Shown: positions 1 through 10,694 of the stretch, one piece after another
How the letters are laid out: each line of letters begins with the position of its first letter
Position numbering within the stretch: position 1 is the first letter of the stretch
Source: Lycium barbarum
Taxonomy: Eukaryota; Streptophyta; Magnoliopsida; Solanales; Solanaceae
NCBI RefSeq assembly: GCF_019175385.1
Contig: NC_083341.1
Location: 91,228,321-91,292,320 of the forward strand
DNA length: 64,000 bases
Direction of reading: 5' to 3'
The notes under the pieces: model-generated
Told to the model about the DNA's origin: nothing
Seen by the model: only the letters and a program-made list of their open reading frames with translations
Databases searched by the model: none
Translations under genes and position numbers: made by a program

Positions 1-2484
1 CACAGGCTGTTCCTTGCTCGCATTTGATCTACAGTATTACAGTCTCGGTTATACCTATGGTAACTTATGATCCGAGTTCACTTATCTTCTTAGTTCGCAA
101 CATCCTTGAGTTCTTACTACGACTTTTTCTTTACTTCCTTCCCTCACATTTCTCGACACAAGTGTACTTGTCTTTGGTGCCTGTGTATTGGTACTCATTT
201 TATCCATTGTTATTCCTCGTCGGCCCTCTGGTGTGGATTCCTTACAAATATGATCGAGCACCACTTCACATCGATGGTTCATATAATTCCATAGCATATC
301 TTCTCATGTTTCGTATAATTAGTGGTCTATGAACTATTTTCTAGTATCTAACGAACTCTTTTATTTCATTCATAGGCACTGCGTCCTTTCTTTCTTTCAA
401 AAATTTCCAAACTACCAAGCGTTGGTACTTTTATTATAATAATCGTTGTTGTCCGCAATATCCTTTGTGCACCTAGCTAGTAGCCATTTTCTTGCTCTTT
501 TTATTACTCTTTAAAACATGCCGATATGTTTTGAATTCTAGTCCTAAGCTAATAAATTTCCTTTTCTGGCGCCTGAAATTGTTGTGATTCCTTTTTAAGC
601 CTAATATAATATGGTCTCCCCCCCCCCTTTTTATGGGGCTCCTTATACTCCAACAATCTCCGAGTATCCTCGTCCACGATAATTATCTTATTTCTCGTTT
701 TTATTTCAAACTTCGTGCATAACATATCAAAAACTTCTTACCATAAGTTTTCCTTTCATTTCGCGCCTATATCGTCATTCTTGTCAACATTCCCATATAT
801 TCGTTTTTATTTCTTTGACTAACCCATTAGTATATCTTCCTACTTTCATCCTTAGCCCTCCTTGGATTTCGTCCTCCTCAAACACCCTTCATCCCTTGTT
901 ATTTGTGGCATCGGCCTTGAAGGTCATGAAATTTTCACTTTAAGCTCGCAAATCCATTTCATTCTAAGTCATCCTTTTGGAACGCTCCTCCATGTCCGAG
1001 GTAACCGTGTAAATTTTACCATACATTTATCCCTTTATATACTCTCACCTTAACCTCATCGCAAGGCCTAAACATTCCTTCTCTTACTTTATGTTCCTTG
1101 TCGTGGTTACTATTCCCTTAGCCCTACTTATTGGAATCGGTCCTCGAGCTTCATACACTCTTCTCCTGTTTCCTTTTACCACAATCTATCCCTTTTCACA
1201 TGCCTACTTTGAGTTCTTACCCAAATGGTCTCGTGCTTTGCCGGTAGTTTCTTTCGGGAGCTTTACTCACTGAGGCTTCTTACCTTTCACCTTCTTCCGA
1301 CGCTTTAATCACTTTGTTTTCCATCCACTCACTCTCTTTCTTTTCCAAATATCGCTGTATTAGAACTTTCCAATCTTAACCTGTAGTGAAAATGACATCA
1401 ATTTACCTTGTAACACTTGTATAATTTATTTTGTTGCTGTCACTCGAACTTCGGTACCCTTACTTGATTAATGCCTTCCTTACTGTAGCGCCGGTTGCTG
1501 GGACTCACATGTCCACCGATACAAGCACATGTGGGATATCGTACGCCTTCATATATACATATATATACAATTACTATCAACTAGCCCGCAAAATACCTCC
1601 AAACGCCATTCAAGCCTATCCAAATTTCAGAACTGTGTTGCACCTTCTGTCTTTCCACCAGTTTGGCCTGCCTCGTCCGACGTGACCTCTTATGGTCTCC
1701 AACCATCCCGTATACTCTAGCTCCCCTTAGGTTACTCTAGCTTTTCATTTGTCTCTTATGTCGGAATATATAGAATTTCTTACACACTTCCCAGGGGGTC
1801 ACCCATCCTAAAATTGCTCCCACCTTAGCACGCTAAACCTCGAAACTTCGATGGAATCCGGTGCCTTGATGCTGATATAATCGCGTCCACTTCCTCACAT
1901 GACCTTTATTACATGTTCTAGAGCAAATTGAAGCCTTACAGATCCCGAGACATTTTCGTACACGTCCTTTCTTTTACAATTACTGTTTTATCCTTTTCAA
2001 TTCCAAATGTTCACCTCCCACCTGTGTGTATGACTACTGCCTGTCCTGGGCTTCCAGATTCCCGATGGTAGCACATATACCTTTATCGCCATTACTTATG
2101 AATGCTTCGGGTATCAGCCTATTCGGATTTCCACTCACCATCCTTGTATAATAATCTATAGCTAATTTTCGACTTTCTCTAAATCCTCCAACAAACCTTG
2201 CTCCCACTAAGCCTCGAACGTCATCCATTTTAATCCTTCAGACTGCTATTCATCTTTCTCACAATCATTCTTCACGCCATGCCCAAATTCGTAGCCTTTC
2301 TAAAATATCACATCCCACTTATCGTCTATTTACAATATTTCCTTTCCACGCTCTTCCTGTTAGGTGTACTTAGTTAAATGACCTGATTTTGAAAGATTTT
2401 TGGCAGAATCATCCTTTATTGTCCGTACTATTCAAACTCTGCACGCAGCATATACCAACAATGCCTCACAGGGCATATATGTGC
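1..2484 (-). mobile_element. Element C, non-coding interior, distal part (LARD-like)
   Basis: This is the interior of minus-strand LTR element C, separated from its PBS end (15420-15704) by insertion of element A. It is collinear with, but diverged from, the interior of element F at about 57.2-60.5 kb. Shared landmarks include the 5S-like segment, the stretch near 1485-1560 (F about 58965-59040) and the right edge near 2450-2475 (F about 60424-60460). No frame carries a gag, protease, RT, RNase H or integrase motif and the longest minus-strand reading frames are under 75 codons, so I read it as a large retrotransposon derivative. The plus strand is pyrimidine-rich, so the element's own RNA would be purine-rich. 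The 3' LTR of C lies off the window to the left. Confidence 0.75.
1786..1888 (-). other. 5S rRNA-derived segment inside element C
   Basis: On the minus strand this reads as plant 5S rRNA from about base 1 to about base 103: the GATC...CAGCA 5' part, a CACCGGAT block, a degenerate box A around TTTAGCGTGCT, and an intact box C region with GGATGGGTGACC and CCTGGGAAGT. The last 15-17 bases of 5S RNA are missing, and box A has substitutions, so a working 5S gene is unlikely. It has the same orientation as the host element and is shared with element F at the corresponding place. Confidence 0.85.
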
Positions 2485-5400
2485 TGTTATATCCCGTGTT
2501 TTCGCATGATTGGAAAATTTGAAATATATTGGATTCTTGAGAAATAAGGTCAAATTTGATTTTTATTGAACGTAAGAGTTGTGCATGAAAGAATAGAGTC
2601 ATGGAAGTGTGGGACAAGACTAAGGGCAATTTTGGAATTTCGGAAATTAGTTTCGGGAATTACAAAACGTGGACTACAAGTCATTGGGCCACAAAAAAAA
2701 ATTGGAAGGAACATTTTAGGCCCAATGCATGGTGTGGCCGGCCATGGTGTGGCCCAAGCCCACAAATTGTATTAAATTTCCATGTGTTAAATTATCATAA
2801 GGGATATTATTATATATATAGTCATCTTTATCCATTAGATGACTTAGAATAGAAATCAAGAACAAGAGCAAGAAGAGAGGAGCTCTCGGGTTGGCCATAG
2901 AGAAATTAGCTATCAAAAACCTTGTTCTAAAAATTTTTCCCTTGTTGGATTTCCACTAATTCAAGGTCCCTTTGTAACTTGGTATAGTTGGTTTGGAGGA
3001 AGGAGGTCTTGATTCTCCAAAGTGATCATTCATTCAAGTGAAGAAGACTAGTGGAGAAGGTGAGAATTTATCCCTTATCTTTGTGTTATTAAGTCTTGTT
3101 TGTGTTGTAGTATGTAGAAATGTGTTGATTGTATGGAAAAATGAAAGTTTGCAAAGTGGGTTTGGAATATGGGGTTGTAGCCGTGAGGTATATGTGTGGT
3201 ATACATGTATGAGTGAATTTTATGTTATATTCTAGTTATGGTTATGATGAAATGCATATTAGAATTGGAAGTTGAATGAATTTAGTTGAAGTTGATAAAA
3301 TGGGCATATGGCCGTATGGTATGTGGACTTGGAATGCAAATGAATTGAGTTGTTTAGTGTGTTATTGTGATGCTTTCAATGTAAATGAAGATGGGATAAT
3401 ATGAGTTTGTATTGAAATGGAATGTAGAAACTTATGTCGTTTTAGTATGATTTTCCGACATTAGGAAAATGAAGCTATTTGGTTGTTAGTTGTGTTGATC
3501 ATTGATGAATTTGGAAGTTGGAAACATGTTATCAATATGTATGCCAAAGATTTGATGTTTTGAACAAGTTATGACTTTGGCGGAAAGTTGTATATTATGT
3601 ATATCGTGTGTATAACTTGAGGAAACGATATGAGATATTTCAAAAACTATATTGTGATGATCTTGATTGATAATGAATGTGAAATCATCAATATTAGTTT
3701 GAAGATTTAGGTTGGGGTGAAGGTTATATCATGTTGTTAAAAAGATGGCTAGTTGAAGGATATTGTGTTTCTAATGGTTGTTGTTGATGTTGATGTTGTT
3801 GTTTGGGTTGTTGTTGATGGTTTTTAGCCGAGTTGAATTCTCGGGGGTGCTATATGTATAGGGGAAGTGCTGCCGAAATTTCGGTAGACAAATATGCCTT
3901 AAGTTGAAATTATGGTATTCATAACTTACAATTGGTAAATGTGACCATTTGCAGATTTTTGACGAAACGGAAAGTGAGCTTGGATAGACTTAAAAAGCTC
4001 AAAAGGTATGTAAAGCTACCCCGATTCTTCTCTTGGCATGCCTTAAGTGTGTTAGGGCCGGATTCGGGCCTCGGAAGACTTTCTGGCCATCGGAATCCGC
4101 AAGTGAAAATTTCATCTTTTCCTTCAGTAGAATTGAGCCATCTTGGTATGCTTTTCCTGAGATTATGCAAATTTGCTCTAAATTACTTGGAAAGCTATAG
4201 AATGTCCGTAGAACCTTTTTAGGTGACCCCATAAGCTTAGAGGGCATAATTTGAGCCCGCCGCCTTGTTTGTCCCGAGGCGGGCCCGCTATTCCCGATTT
4301 TGCCCTTAATGTACTTAAGTCTTCTTTTCGAGCGATTTTTGAAAGAAACGTTTTGACTACCATTTTAATTACCTAACAAATATTGTTTTAAATATTCCAT
4401 TATGTCCGATAAATTATTTTGGCACTCGGAACGATTTCAGAAAGGTTATATTTCTGTAATTTATTATGATATCCGAAACGCGTTTATTATGATCCCGTCC
4501 GACTTCATTGGATTGGTTTGCCTTCAATATGCCTCATTGAGTCTATGAAAACAATTGTGGTATTTTAATTGCATTAGTCTCTCACTACTCCATTCGTGGA
4601 TGCCCCAATGTTTCCCACACTGAGCCCGGGCCAGGATATGTTGTCAAGCGTGATCCTTTGCATTGTTCGCCGTGCCTCGATGTGAGGGGGCAGGTATACG
4701 CGTACATGGGTTTGTGGAGTATGCTGTGTCATGTACGCTTGTTCTGATATGATTTGTTATGGCCATCTGATATGACATATTATGTTACGGGGTTATGCCC
4801 CTATTCTGATTCTTCTGTGTTGTGGCACCAGCGTCGGGAGGGTGGCCACGTTTTGTCTGCCGAGTCCCTTGGTAGGGGCCGGATTTGATATGACATATGT
4901 TTATGTATACACTCTGCATGTTTTGAAAATATGTATCTGATACTTCGGGTCTTCTGTTTACTTTCTGTACGTTCTGTACCAGTTATGATTTTGTTTCTGT
5001 AATTCAGGCTTTACATATTCAGTACATATTTCGTACTGACCCCCTTTCTTCGGGGGCTGCGTTTTCATGCCGCGCAGGTACCAACGACAGGTTTGCGGAT
5101 CCGTCCGTCTAGGATATCTTTTCTGCCATTTGGAGCGCTCTTTTATTCAGAGCCATCTTTTGGTACAGTCTGTCACTTCTATATATGCATATTCTCGTTC
5201 ATGGGTACGGCGGAGCCCTGTCCCGCCATATGAGTCTGTTGGTCTGTTTAGAGGTCTGTAGACATGTTTGTGGGTTGGGGTCTTTCTGTACAGACGTGTG
5301 CATATGTTGTGTTTGGGCGATCCCATTCGCCGCGGCGGCCGGTCCGCATATATTTAAATGTTGCTCTGTTGCTCTGTTGCCCCTGTGTGGCCTTTGTTGG

Positions 5401-5559
5401 TATTTTCTGCGTGCAGGGTATTTGGGATAGTCCGTAAAACAAAGGAGACTCTGCCAAAATTTATCTGGAAATTAGATAAAATTTGAGATAGCTTTTGATA
5501 AATGTGTTTGGGTGCCCAGATCGGGCACTAGTCACGGCCTACGGGGTTGGGTCGTGACA
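2485..5559 (+). mobile_element. Solo LTR of element A family (LTR A1)
   Basis: A complete 3075-bp LTR starting TGTTATATCC and ending GTCGTGACA, flanked by TGTGC at 2480-2484 and 5560-5564. The target is the interior of element C, whose sequence resumes at 5560. It differs from LTR 12352-15419 at only a scattering of positions: single substitutions, one extra A in a run, and one extra CTCTGTTG unit near 5361-5378. It differs more from truncated LTR A2, so this copy is mostly derived from the 3' LTR. Visible parts are GGCCGGCC and GGCCCA motifs near 2700-2760, a TATA-like run at about 2803-2822, a splice-donor-like AAG/GTGAG at 3060 and a two-hairpin module at 5019-5057. Confidence 0.93.
5019..5057 (+). 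other. Two-hairpin LTR module (element A type)
   Basis: TCAGTAC and GTACTGA form the first stem; CCCCC and GGGGG around TTTCTTC form the second. The same module lies at 14887-14925 in the 3' LTR and, with changes, in every other LTR family of the window. The paired changes in element D support an RNA structure. Function unknown; it lies in the 3' part of the LTR, about 500 bp before the end. Confidence 0.7.
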
Positions 5560-6262
5560 TGTGCATACTACACATTCCAGTTCTCCAGAGCTCCCAATCT
5601 CATATAACAGAACAAATGTATCAAAACTTACCTCCTTCCGTCGTATGTAAGGCTTATATAAGGAATTTCATTTTCCTATGACTTGGCTCTATCACACGAT
5701 CTAAGACAGAAAAAAAAGGTCAACAATCCCTAGATGCCCCGCAGCCTCCTGTTTATAAATGTGGCGCGCTTCACACCATAAACAGGACTCTACCGGACAC
5801 GACTTTGCAGACAAACCCTAGGACAACCTGCTCTGATACCACTTTGTCACACCCTAACCTTAATAGGGTGTGATGGGCACCCGACCCTTACCTAGAGCCG
5901 AGCGAACCCTCTGACTCTTATTACGCACATAATATCTTTGAGCTCTTAAATCAAATACAATAAAATACATAGTAAAACTTTCGGAAATATCCTTTTTCTT
6001 TGTTCTCAAACCAAACAAAATTTGTAATCATGTAGAACTTATATCATAACACAAAATGACACATCGGCTGATGGAGCCGCTTACAGAACTGACAACCAAT
6101 ACCCACGACGCTGTCTGCAAAGTTTCTAACATTAATCAGACATCGTAGCACACATACTCTGACTCGGCAGCACTCCAGGAACAAGTGGAGCCTGCCAACT
6201 CCGCCGGAACATCTTCTATAACAGCTTCAGCTCATCTGGGTGTACCTGCGCGGCATGAAACG
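5560..6262 (-). repeat. Duplicated copy of element C flank (interior, PBS and LTR edge)
   Basis: This 703-bp stretch repeats 15420-16122 without indels and with only about three substitutions. It contains C's leader hairpin, its PBS (GCTCTGATACCA at 5830-5841, minus strand) and the first 418 bp of C's LTR (5845-6262). It breaks off at 6262/6263, where element A LTR sequence begins. It is the right flank of the element A target site and should occur once; its presence left of A's interior is the signature of a duplication. Confidence 0.9.
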
Positions 6263-7169
6263 GTACAAATATGCCTTAAGTTGAAATTATGGTATTCATA
6301 ACTTACAATTGGTAAATGTGACCATTTGCAGATTTTTGACGAAACGGGAAGTGAGCTTGGATAGACTTAAAAAGCTCAAAAGGTATGTAAAGCTACCCCG
6401 ATTCTTCTCTTGGCATGCCTTAAGTGTGTTAGGTCCGGATTCGGGCATCGGAAGACTTTCTGGCCATCGGAATCCGCAAGTGAAAATTTCATCTTTTCCT
6501 TCAGTAGAATTGAGCCATCTTGGTATGCTTTTCCTGAGATTATGCAAATTTGCTCTAAATTACTTGGAAAGCTATAGAATGTCCGTAGAACCTTTTTAGG
6601 TGACCCCATAAGCTTGGAGGGCATAATTTGAGCCCGCCGCCTTGTTTGTCCCGAGGCGGGCCCGCTATTCCCGGTTTTGCCCTTAATGTACTTAAGTCTT
6701 CTTTTCGAGCGATTTTTGAAAGAAACATTTTGACTACCATTTTAATTACCTAACAAATATTGTTTTAAATATTCCATTATGTCCGATAAATTATTTTGGC
6801 ACTCGGAACGATTTCAGAAAGGTTATATTTCTGTAATTTATTATGATATCCGAAACGCGTTTATTATGATCCCGTCCGACTTCATTGGATTGGTTTTCCT
6901 TCAATATGCCTCATTGAGTCTATGAAAATAATTGTGGTATTTTAATTGCATTAGTCTCTCACTACTCCATTCGTGGATGCCCAAATGTTTCCCTGTGTGG
7001 CCTTTGTTGATATTTTCTGCGTGCAGGGTATTTGGGATAGTTCGTAAAACAAAGGAGACTCTGCCGAAATTTATCTGGAAATTAGATAAAATTTGAGATA
7101 GCTTTTGATAAATGTGTTTGGGTGCCCAGATCGGGCACTAGTCACGGCCTACGGGGTTGGGTCGTGACA
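6263..7169 (+). mobile_element. Truncated and internally deleted 5' LTR of element A (LTR A2)
   Basis: It starts at the LTR position equivalent to about 3886 of LTR A1, so U3, TATA region and splice donor are gone. A further deletion of about 767 bp (equivalent to 4617-5383, junction near 6993) was joined at a short CCC microhomology. It ends GTCGTGACA at 7169 and is followed directly by the PBS. It carries several substitutions not shared by the other two A LTRs. Element A therefore has no 5' promoter left. Confidence 0.9.
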
Positions 7170-7173
7170 AAAG

Positions 7174-7185
7174 TGGTATCAAAGC
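7174..7185 (+). other. Primer-binding site of element A (initiator Met tRNA type)
   Basis: TGGTATCAAAGC follows the LTR end after four bases. Elements B, C, D and F have TGGTATCAGAGC, complementary to the 3' end of plant initiator tRNA-Met. The G-to-A change here weakens the match by one base. Confidence 0.9.
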
Positions 7186-7228
7186 GGTTCGTGCTCGGAA
7201 TGTCTACAGACCGTGTCTAGTAGAGTCT

Positions 7229-7264
7229 TGTTTATCGGTGTGTTGTGCACCGCACCTATAAACA
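7229..7264 (+). other. Leader stem-loop after the PBS (element A)
   Basis: TGTTTAT pairs with ATAAACA; inside this, GGTGTG can pair with CGCACC. The same structure is at 19984-20019 (B), 42278-42312 (D), 15610-15644 (C, minus) and, weaker, 61037-61072 (F, minus). The inner stem is GATGTG/CACATC in B, a paired change. Its place between PBS and gag suggests a packaging or dimerisation role (inference). Confidence 0.65.
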
Positions 7265-7372
7265 GGAGGCTACAGGGCATCTAGGATACTACCCTTCTTT
7301 CAGTCTTAGATCGTGCGATAGAGCTGTGTTATCAGGATGAATCCGCCCTAACGAATTGTTACATTTGCAGTT

Positions 7373-9718
7373 ATGCCTCCAAAAAAGGCGACAGCGGCCC
7401 AAAAGGCCAAGGCAGCAGCTGTGGGAGAGACTAGTCGGGCCCAGAGGGTTACCAGGGCCCATGCCCATATTGCTCCTGATATTTTGCCCCCGGCAGAGGG
7501 CTCTTCCACACTGCCACACGTAGAGGAGATTGGAGCAGCAGCGGCTGCAGGTCGAGGGGCGGCTCCATCGCCAGCTCCCGAGATTCCAGTACCTGAGCCT
7601 CCAGCTCCACGGCCAGGGACTGAGGATCAGACTATGAGAGAGGCAGTCCAGCTATTGACCAGACTTGTGGCGGGACAGGTTCAGGGGCACGAATTGGGAG
7701 GTGACCGAGCATATAGGCGTGACAGTTCGAGAGCTCGTGAGTTCTTGACTTGTGGCCCTCCAGAGTTCTTCGGGACAAAGCCCGAGGAGGATCCTGAGGA
7801 GTTTATCAGGAAGATGCGGCGCACCTTACAGTTGATTAATGCTTCCGCGATAGAGTCAGTCACATTGGCTTCGTACCGGTTGTATGATGTAGCGGCTAAC
7901 TGGTACGAGCCATGGGAGTTATCTAGAGGGGACGGCGCTCCCCCAGCAGTTTGGGATGATTTTTCTCAGGCTTTTCTTAGCCATTTTCTGCCTCCGGAGT
8001 TACGGCGGGCCAAGGCTTACAGATTCTTATTGCTGAGACAGAGGGGTCGCAGTGTTCGAGAGTACAGTATGGAGGTCGACTCATTGGCCCGATACACACC
8101 TGCTGTGGTAGCTACTATGGCTGACAGGATTGACAGGTACATTATGGGGCTGGACCATTATTTTGTCCACAGCTGTTTGGTATTGGCTGCTCAGCTCGAC
8201 ATGGATATTGCCCGGATTCAGGCGCACGCCCAGGGCATGGAGGACCGGCATAGGGAGAGTCAGCCTGATAGGAGTCAGGATCGGAGACAGCCCAAGAGGG
8301 CCAGATCATCTGGGTATTCTGGAGATTTTCGGGGCAGACAGCCTCAGTAGCCGCAACAGTCTAGTAGACATCTATCCCAGCCGGCACAGAGCGCACCTCC
8401 ACAGCCTACAGGTCGCAGATTTGATAGCCCAGGTTATTCAGGAGCAGGTCAGAGCTCCAGGGCTTCAGGTTCGCGGACAGATAGGGGTTCTGGTCAGACG
8501 AGGACACCTAGACCTCAGTGTTCTTATTGTGGCAGATACCATCCGGGAGAGTGCTACAGGGCCACCGGTGCATGTTTTTCTTGTGGCCGTCAGGGCCATT
8601 CTGTGAGAGATTGCCCGTATAAGGGTAGTTCGGGCGGTGCAGCGCAGCCTACCGGATCAGCCGCCGGGTCATCATCTTCATCAGTGGCTATGCGCCCTAC
8701 TGGGCCGGGTACATCAGCACCGGCGGGTCGCGACAGAGGTCGTGGTGGAGCTTCGAGTATTAGCGGTCCTTCGAACCGCATTTATGCTTTGTCCAGCCGC
8801 CAGGACCAGGAGGCATCGCCTAATGTCGTTACAGGTACATTATTGGTCTTCTCTCGGTCTGTGTATGCATTGATTGATCCAGGTTCGACTTTGTCGTATA
8901 TTTCGCCTCTTGTTGCTAGTAAAATTGGTATAACGTCCGAGCCTATAGAGCCATTTGAGGTAGCTACACCGATCGGGGACTTTATTGTAGCGAAACAGGT
9001 ATATAAAGATTATTCTGTAATTATATGCGGCCGAGACACTAAGGCAGATCTGGTGGAATTAGACATGATTGAATTTGATGTTATTATGGGAATGGACTGG
9101 CTAGCCTCCTGTTATGCTAATGTTGACTGCCAAAATAAGGTAGTTCGTTTTTAGTTTCCTGGGGAGCCGGTTATAGAATGGGCAGGTAATACTGCATTGC
9201 CGAAAGGTAAGTTTATTTCATACCTTAAGGCGAAGAAAATGATCAGAAAGGGTTATATTTATCATCTGGTTCGGGTACAAGACTTGACAGCAGAAACGCC
9301 GACTCTTCAGTCAGTTCCCGTGGTTAATGAATTTCCAGATGTGTTCCCAGAAGAGCTTTCAGGCCTTCCTCCAGAGCGGGAGATAGATTTTACTATTGAT
9401 TTGCTTCCAGATACTCAACCTATATCTATTCCCCCGTACAGAATGGCACCGGCAGAATTGAAAGAACTGAAAGAGCAGTTGAAGGATCTGTTAGAAAAAG
9501 GCTTCATCAGGCCCAGTACTTCGCCTTGGGGAGCCCCGGTATTATTTGTGCGTAAGAAAGACGGGTCGCTGCGTATGTGTATTGATTATCGGCAGCTGAA
9601 TAAGGTAACCATAAAGAATATAGACCTTCGATCAGTTGCAGGGCGCCAAATATTTTTCGAAGATAGACCTTCGGTCAGGCTATCACCAGGTACGGGTACG
9701 AGAGGCCGATATTCCTAA
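7373..9718 (+). pseudogene. Element A gag - protease - RT N-terminus (broken)
   Basis: Ty3/gypsy polyprotein, first part. It starts at ATG 7373, two bases after a CAG acceptor-like site, and reads MPPKKATAAQKAKA. A retrotransposon gag domain (PPEFFGTKPEEDPEEF to about SLARYTP) fills residues about 120-260. A TAG at 8348-8350 stops it; in the same frame follow a zinc knuckle (CFSCGRQGHSVRDC, about 8577-8618) and a retropepsin region with DPGST (about 8878). A second TAG at 9152-9154 replaces a glutamine codon. The frame then enters the RT fingers ([15 protein letters not shown]) until a net 23-bp deletion at about 9620-9635 removes the segment around [10 protein letters not shown] of element B and shifts the frame. 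Compared with B, both stops are CAG to TAG changes. Not translatable as a full protein. Confidence 0.92.
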
Positions 9719-10658
9719 GACAGCATTCCGGACCAGATATGGGCATTATGAATTCAGAGTTATGTCATTTGGGTTAACTAATGCTCCTGCGGTATTCATG
9801 GATCTAATGAATCGGGTATTCAGGCCGTTCTTGGATATGTTCGTAATTGTATTTATCGATGATATTCTGGTTTATTCTCGGTCCGAGGCAGAGCACGCAG
9901 ATCATCTGAGAGCGGTATTAAGGGTACTTCGGCATCAGAAATTATATGCAAAATTTTCTAAATGTGAATTCTGGCTGGCTTCAGTGGCATTCCTGGGGCA
10001 TATTATTGCAGCTGATGGTGTCCGGGTGGATACACAGAAGATTGAGGCCGTGAAGAATTGGCCCAGACCCACGACGCCCACAGAGGTACGTAGTTTTCTG
10101 GGATTAGCAGGCTATTACAGAAGATTTGTGGAAAAGTTTGCTTCGATTTCAGCGCCTTTGACAAGGCTAACTCAGAAGGGAGCCAAGTTCCAGTGGATTG
10201 ATGCTTGTGAACGAAGCTTCCAGTTGCTGAAAGAGAAGCTGACTACAGCCCCAGTTCTGACTCTTCCAGAGGGACCCAATGGATATGTTATTTATTGTGA
10301 CGCTTCTGGCATGGGATTAGGCTGTGTATTGATGCAGCACGGCAGAGTTATAGCTTATGCTTCCCGGCAGCTCAAAAAGCATGAAAAGAATTATCCTACC
10401 CACGATCTGGAGCTTGCAGCGGTGATTCATGCCCTGAAGATATGGAGACATTATTTATATGGCGTTCATGTTGATATCTATACAGATCATAAGAGTCTCC
10501 AGTATATTTTTAAGCAGAAGGAGCTTAATTTGCGGCAGCGGAGGTGGCTAGAGCTCCTGAAGGACTATGATGTGGATATTTTGTATCATCCGGGCAAGGC
10601 TAATGTTGTCGCAGATGCACTTAGCCGGAAATCTATGGGCAGCTTGGCAAATTTATAG
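9636..10658 (+). pseudogene. Element A reverse transcriptase - RNase H (second frame)
   Basis: Continues the polyprotein after the deletion frameshift. Seen from the ORF start: [10 protein letters not shown] with the first catalytic Asp near residue 11, FIDDILVYS with the Asp pair near residues 75-76, the RT thumb, then RNase H with [19 protein letters not shown] and VADALSR, so all four acidic residues are present. It ends at TAG 10656-10658, again where element B has CAG. The domains look chemically intact, but cannot be made as one chain from this copy. Confidence 0.92.
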
Positions 10659-10694
10659 CCAGACAGGAGAGAGATAGTAGGTGACATTCATCAG

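Noticed and set aside
1..2484. A host gene in the left 2.5 kb, because several open frames occur
   Set aside because: The stretch is collinear with the non-coding interior of element F at 57.2-60.5 kb, and no frame is conserved between the two.
3919..4363. Small sense and antisense reading frames repeated at 6296-6740 and 13787-14231
   Set aside because: They recur only because the same LTR occurs three times; both strands are open in the same place, there is no protein-family motif, and the frames overlap each other.
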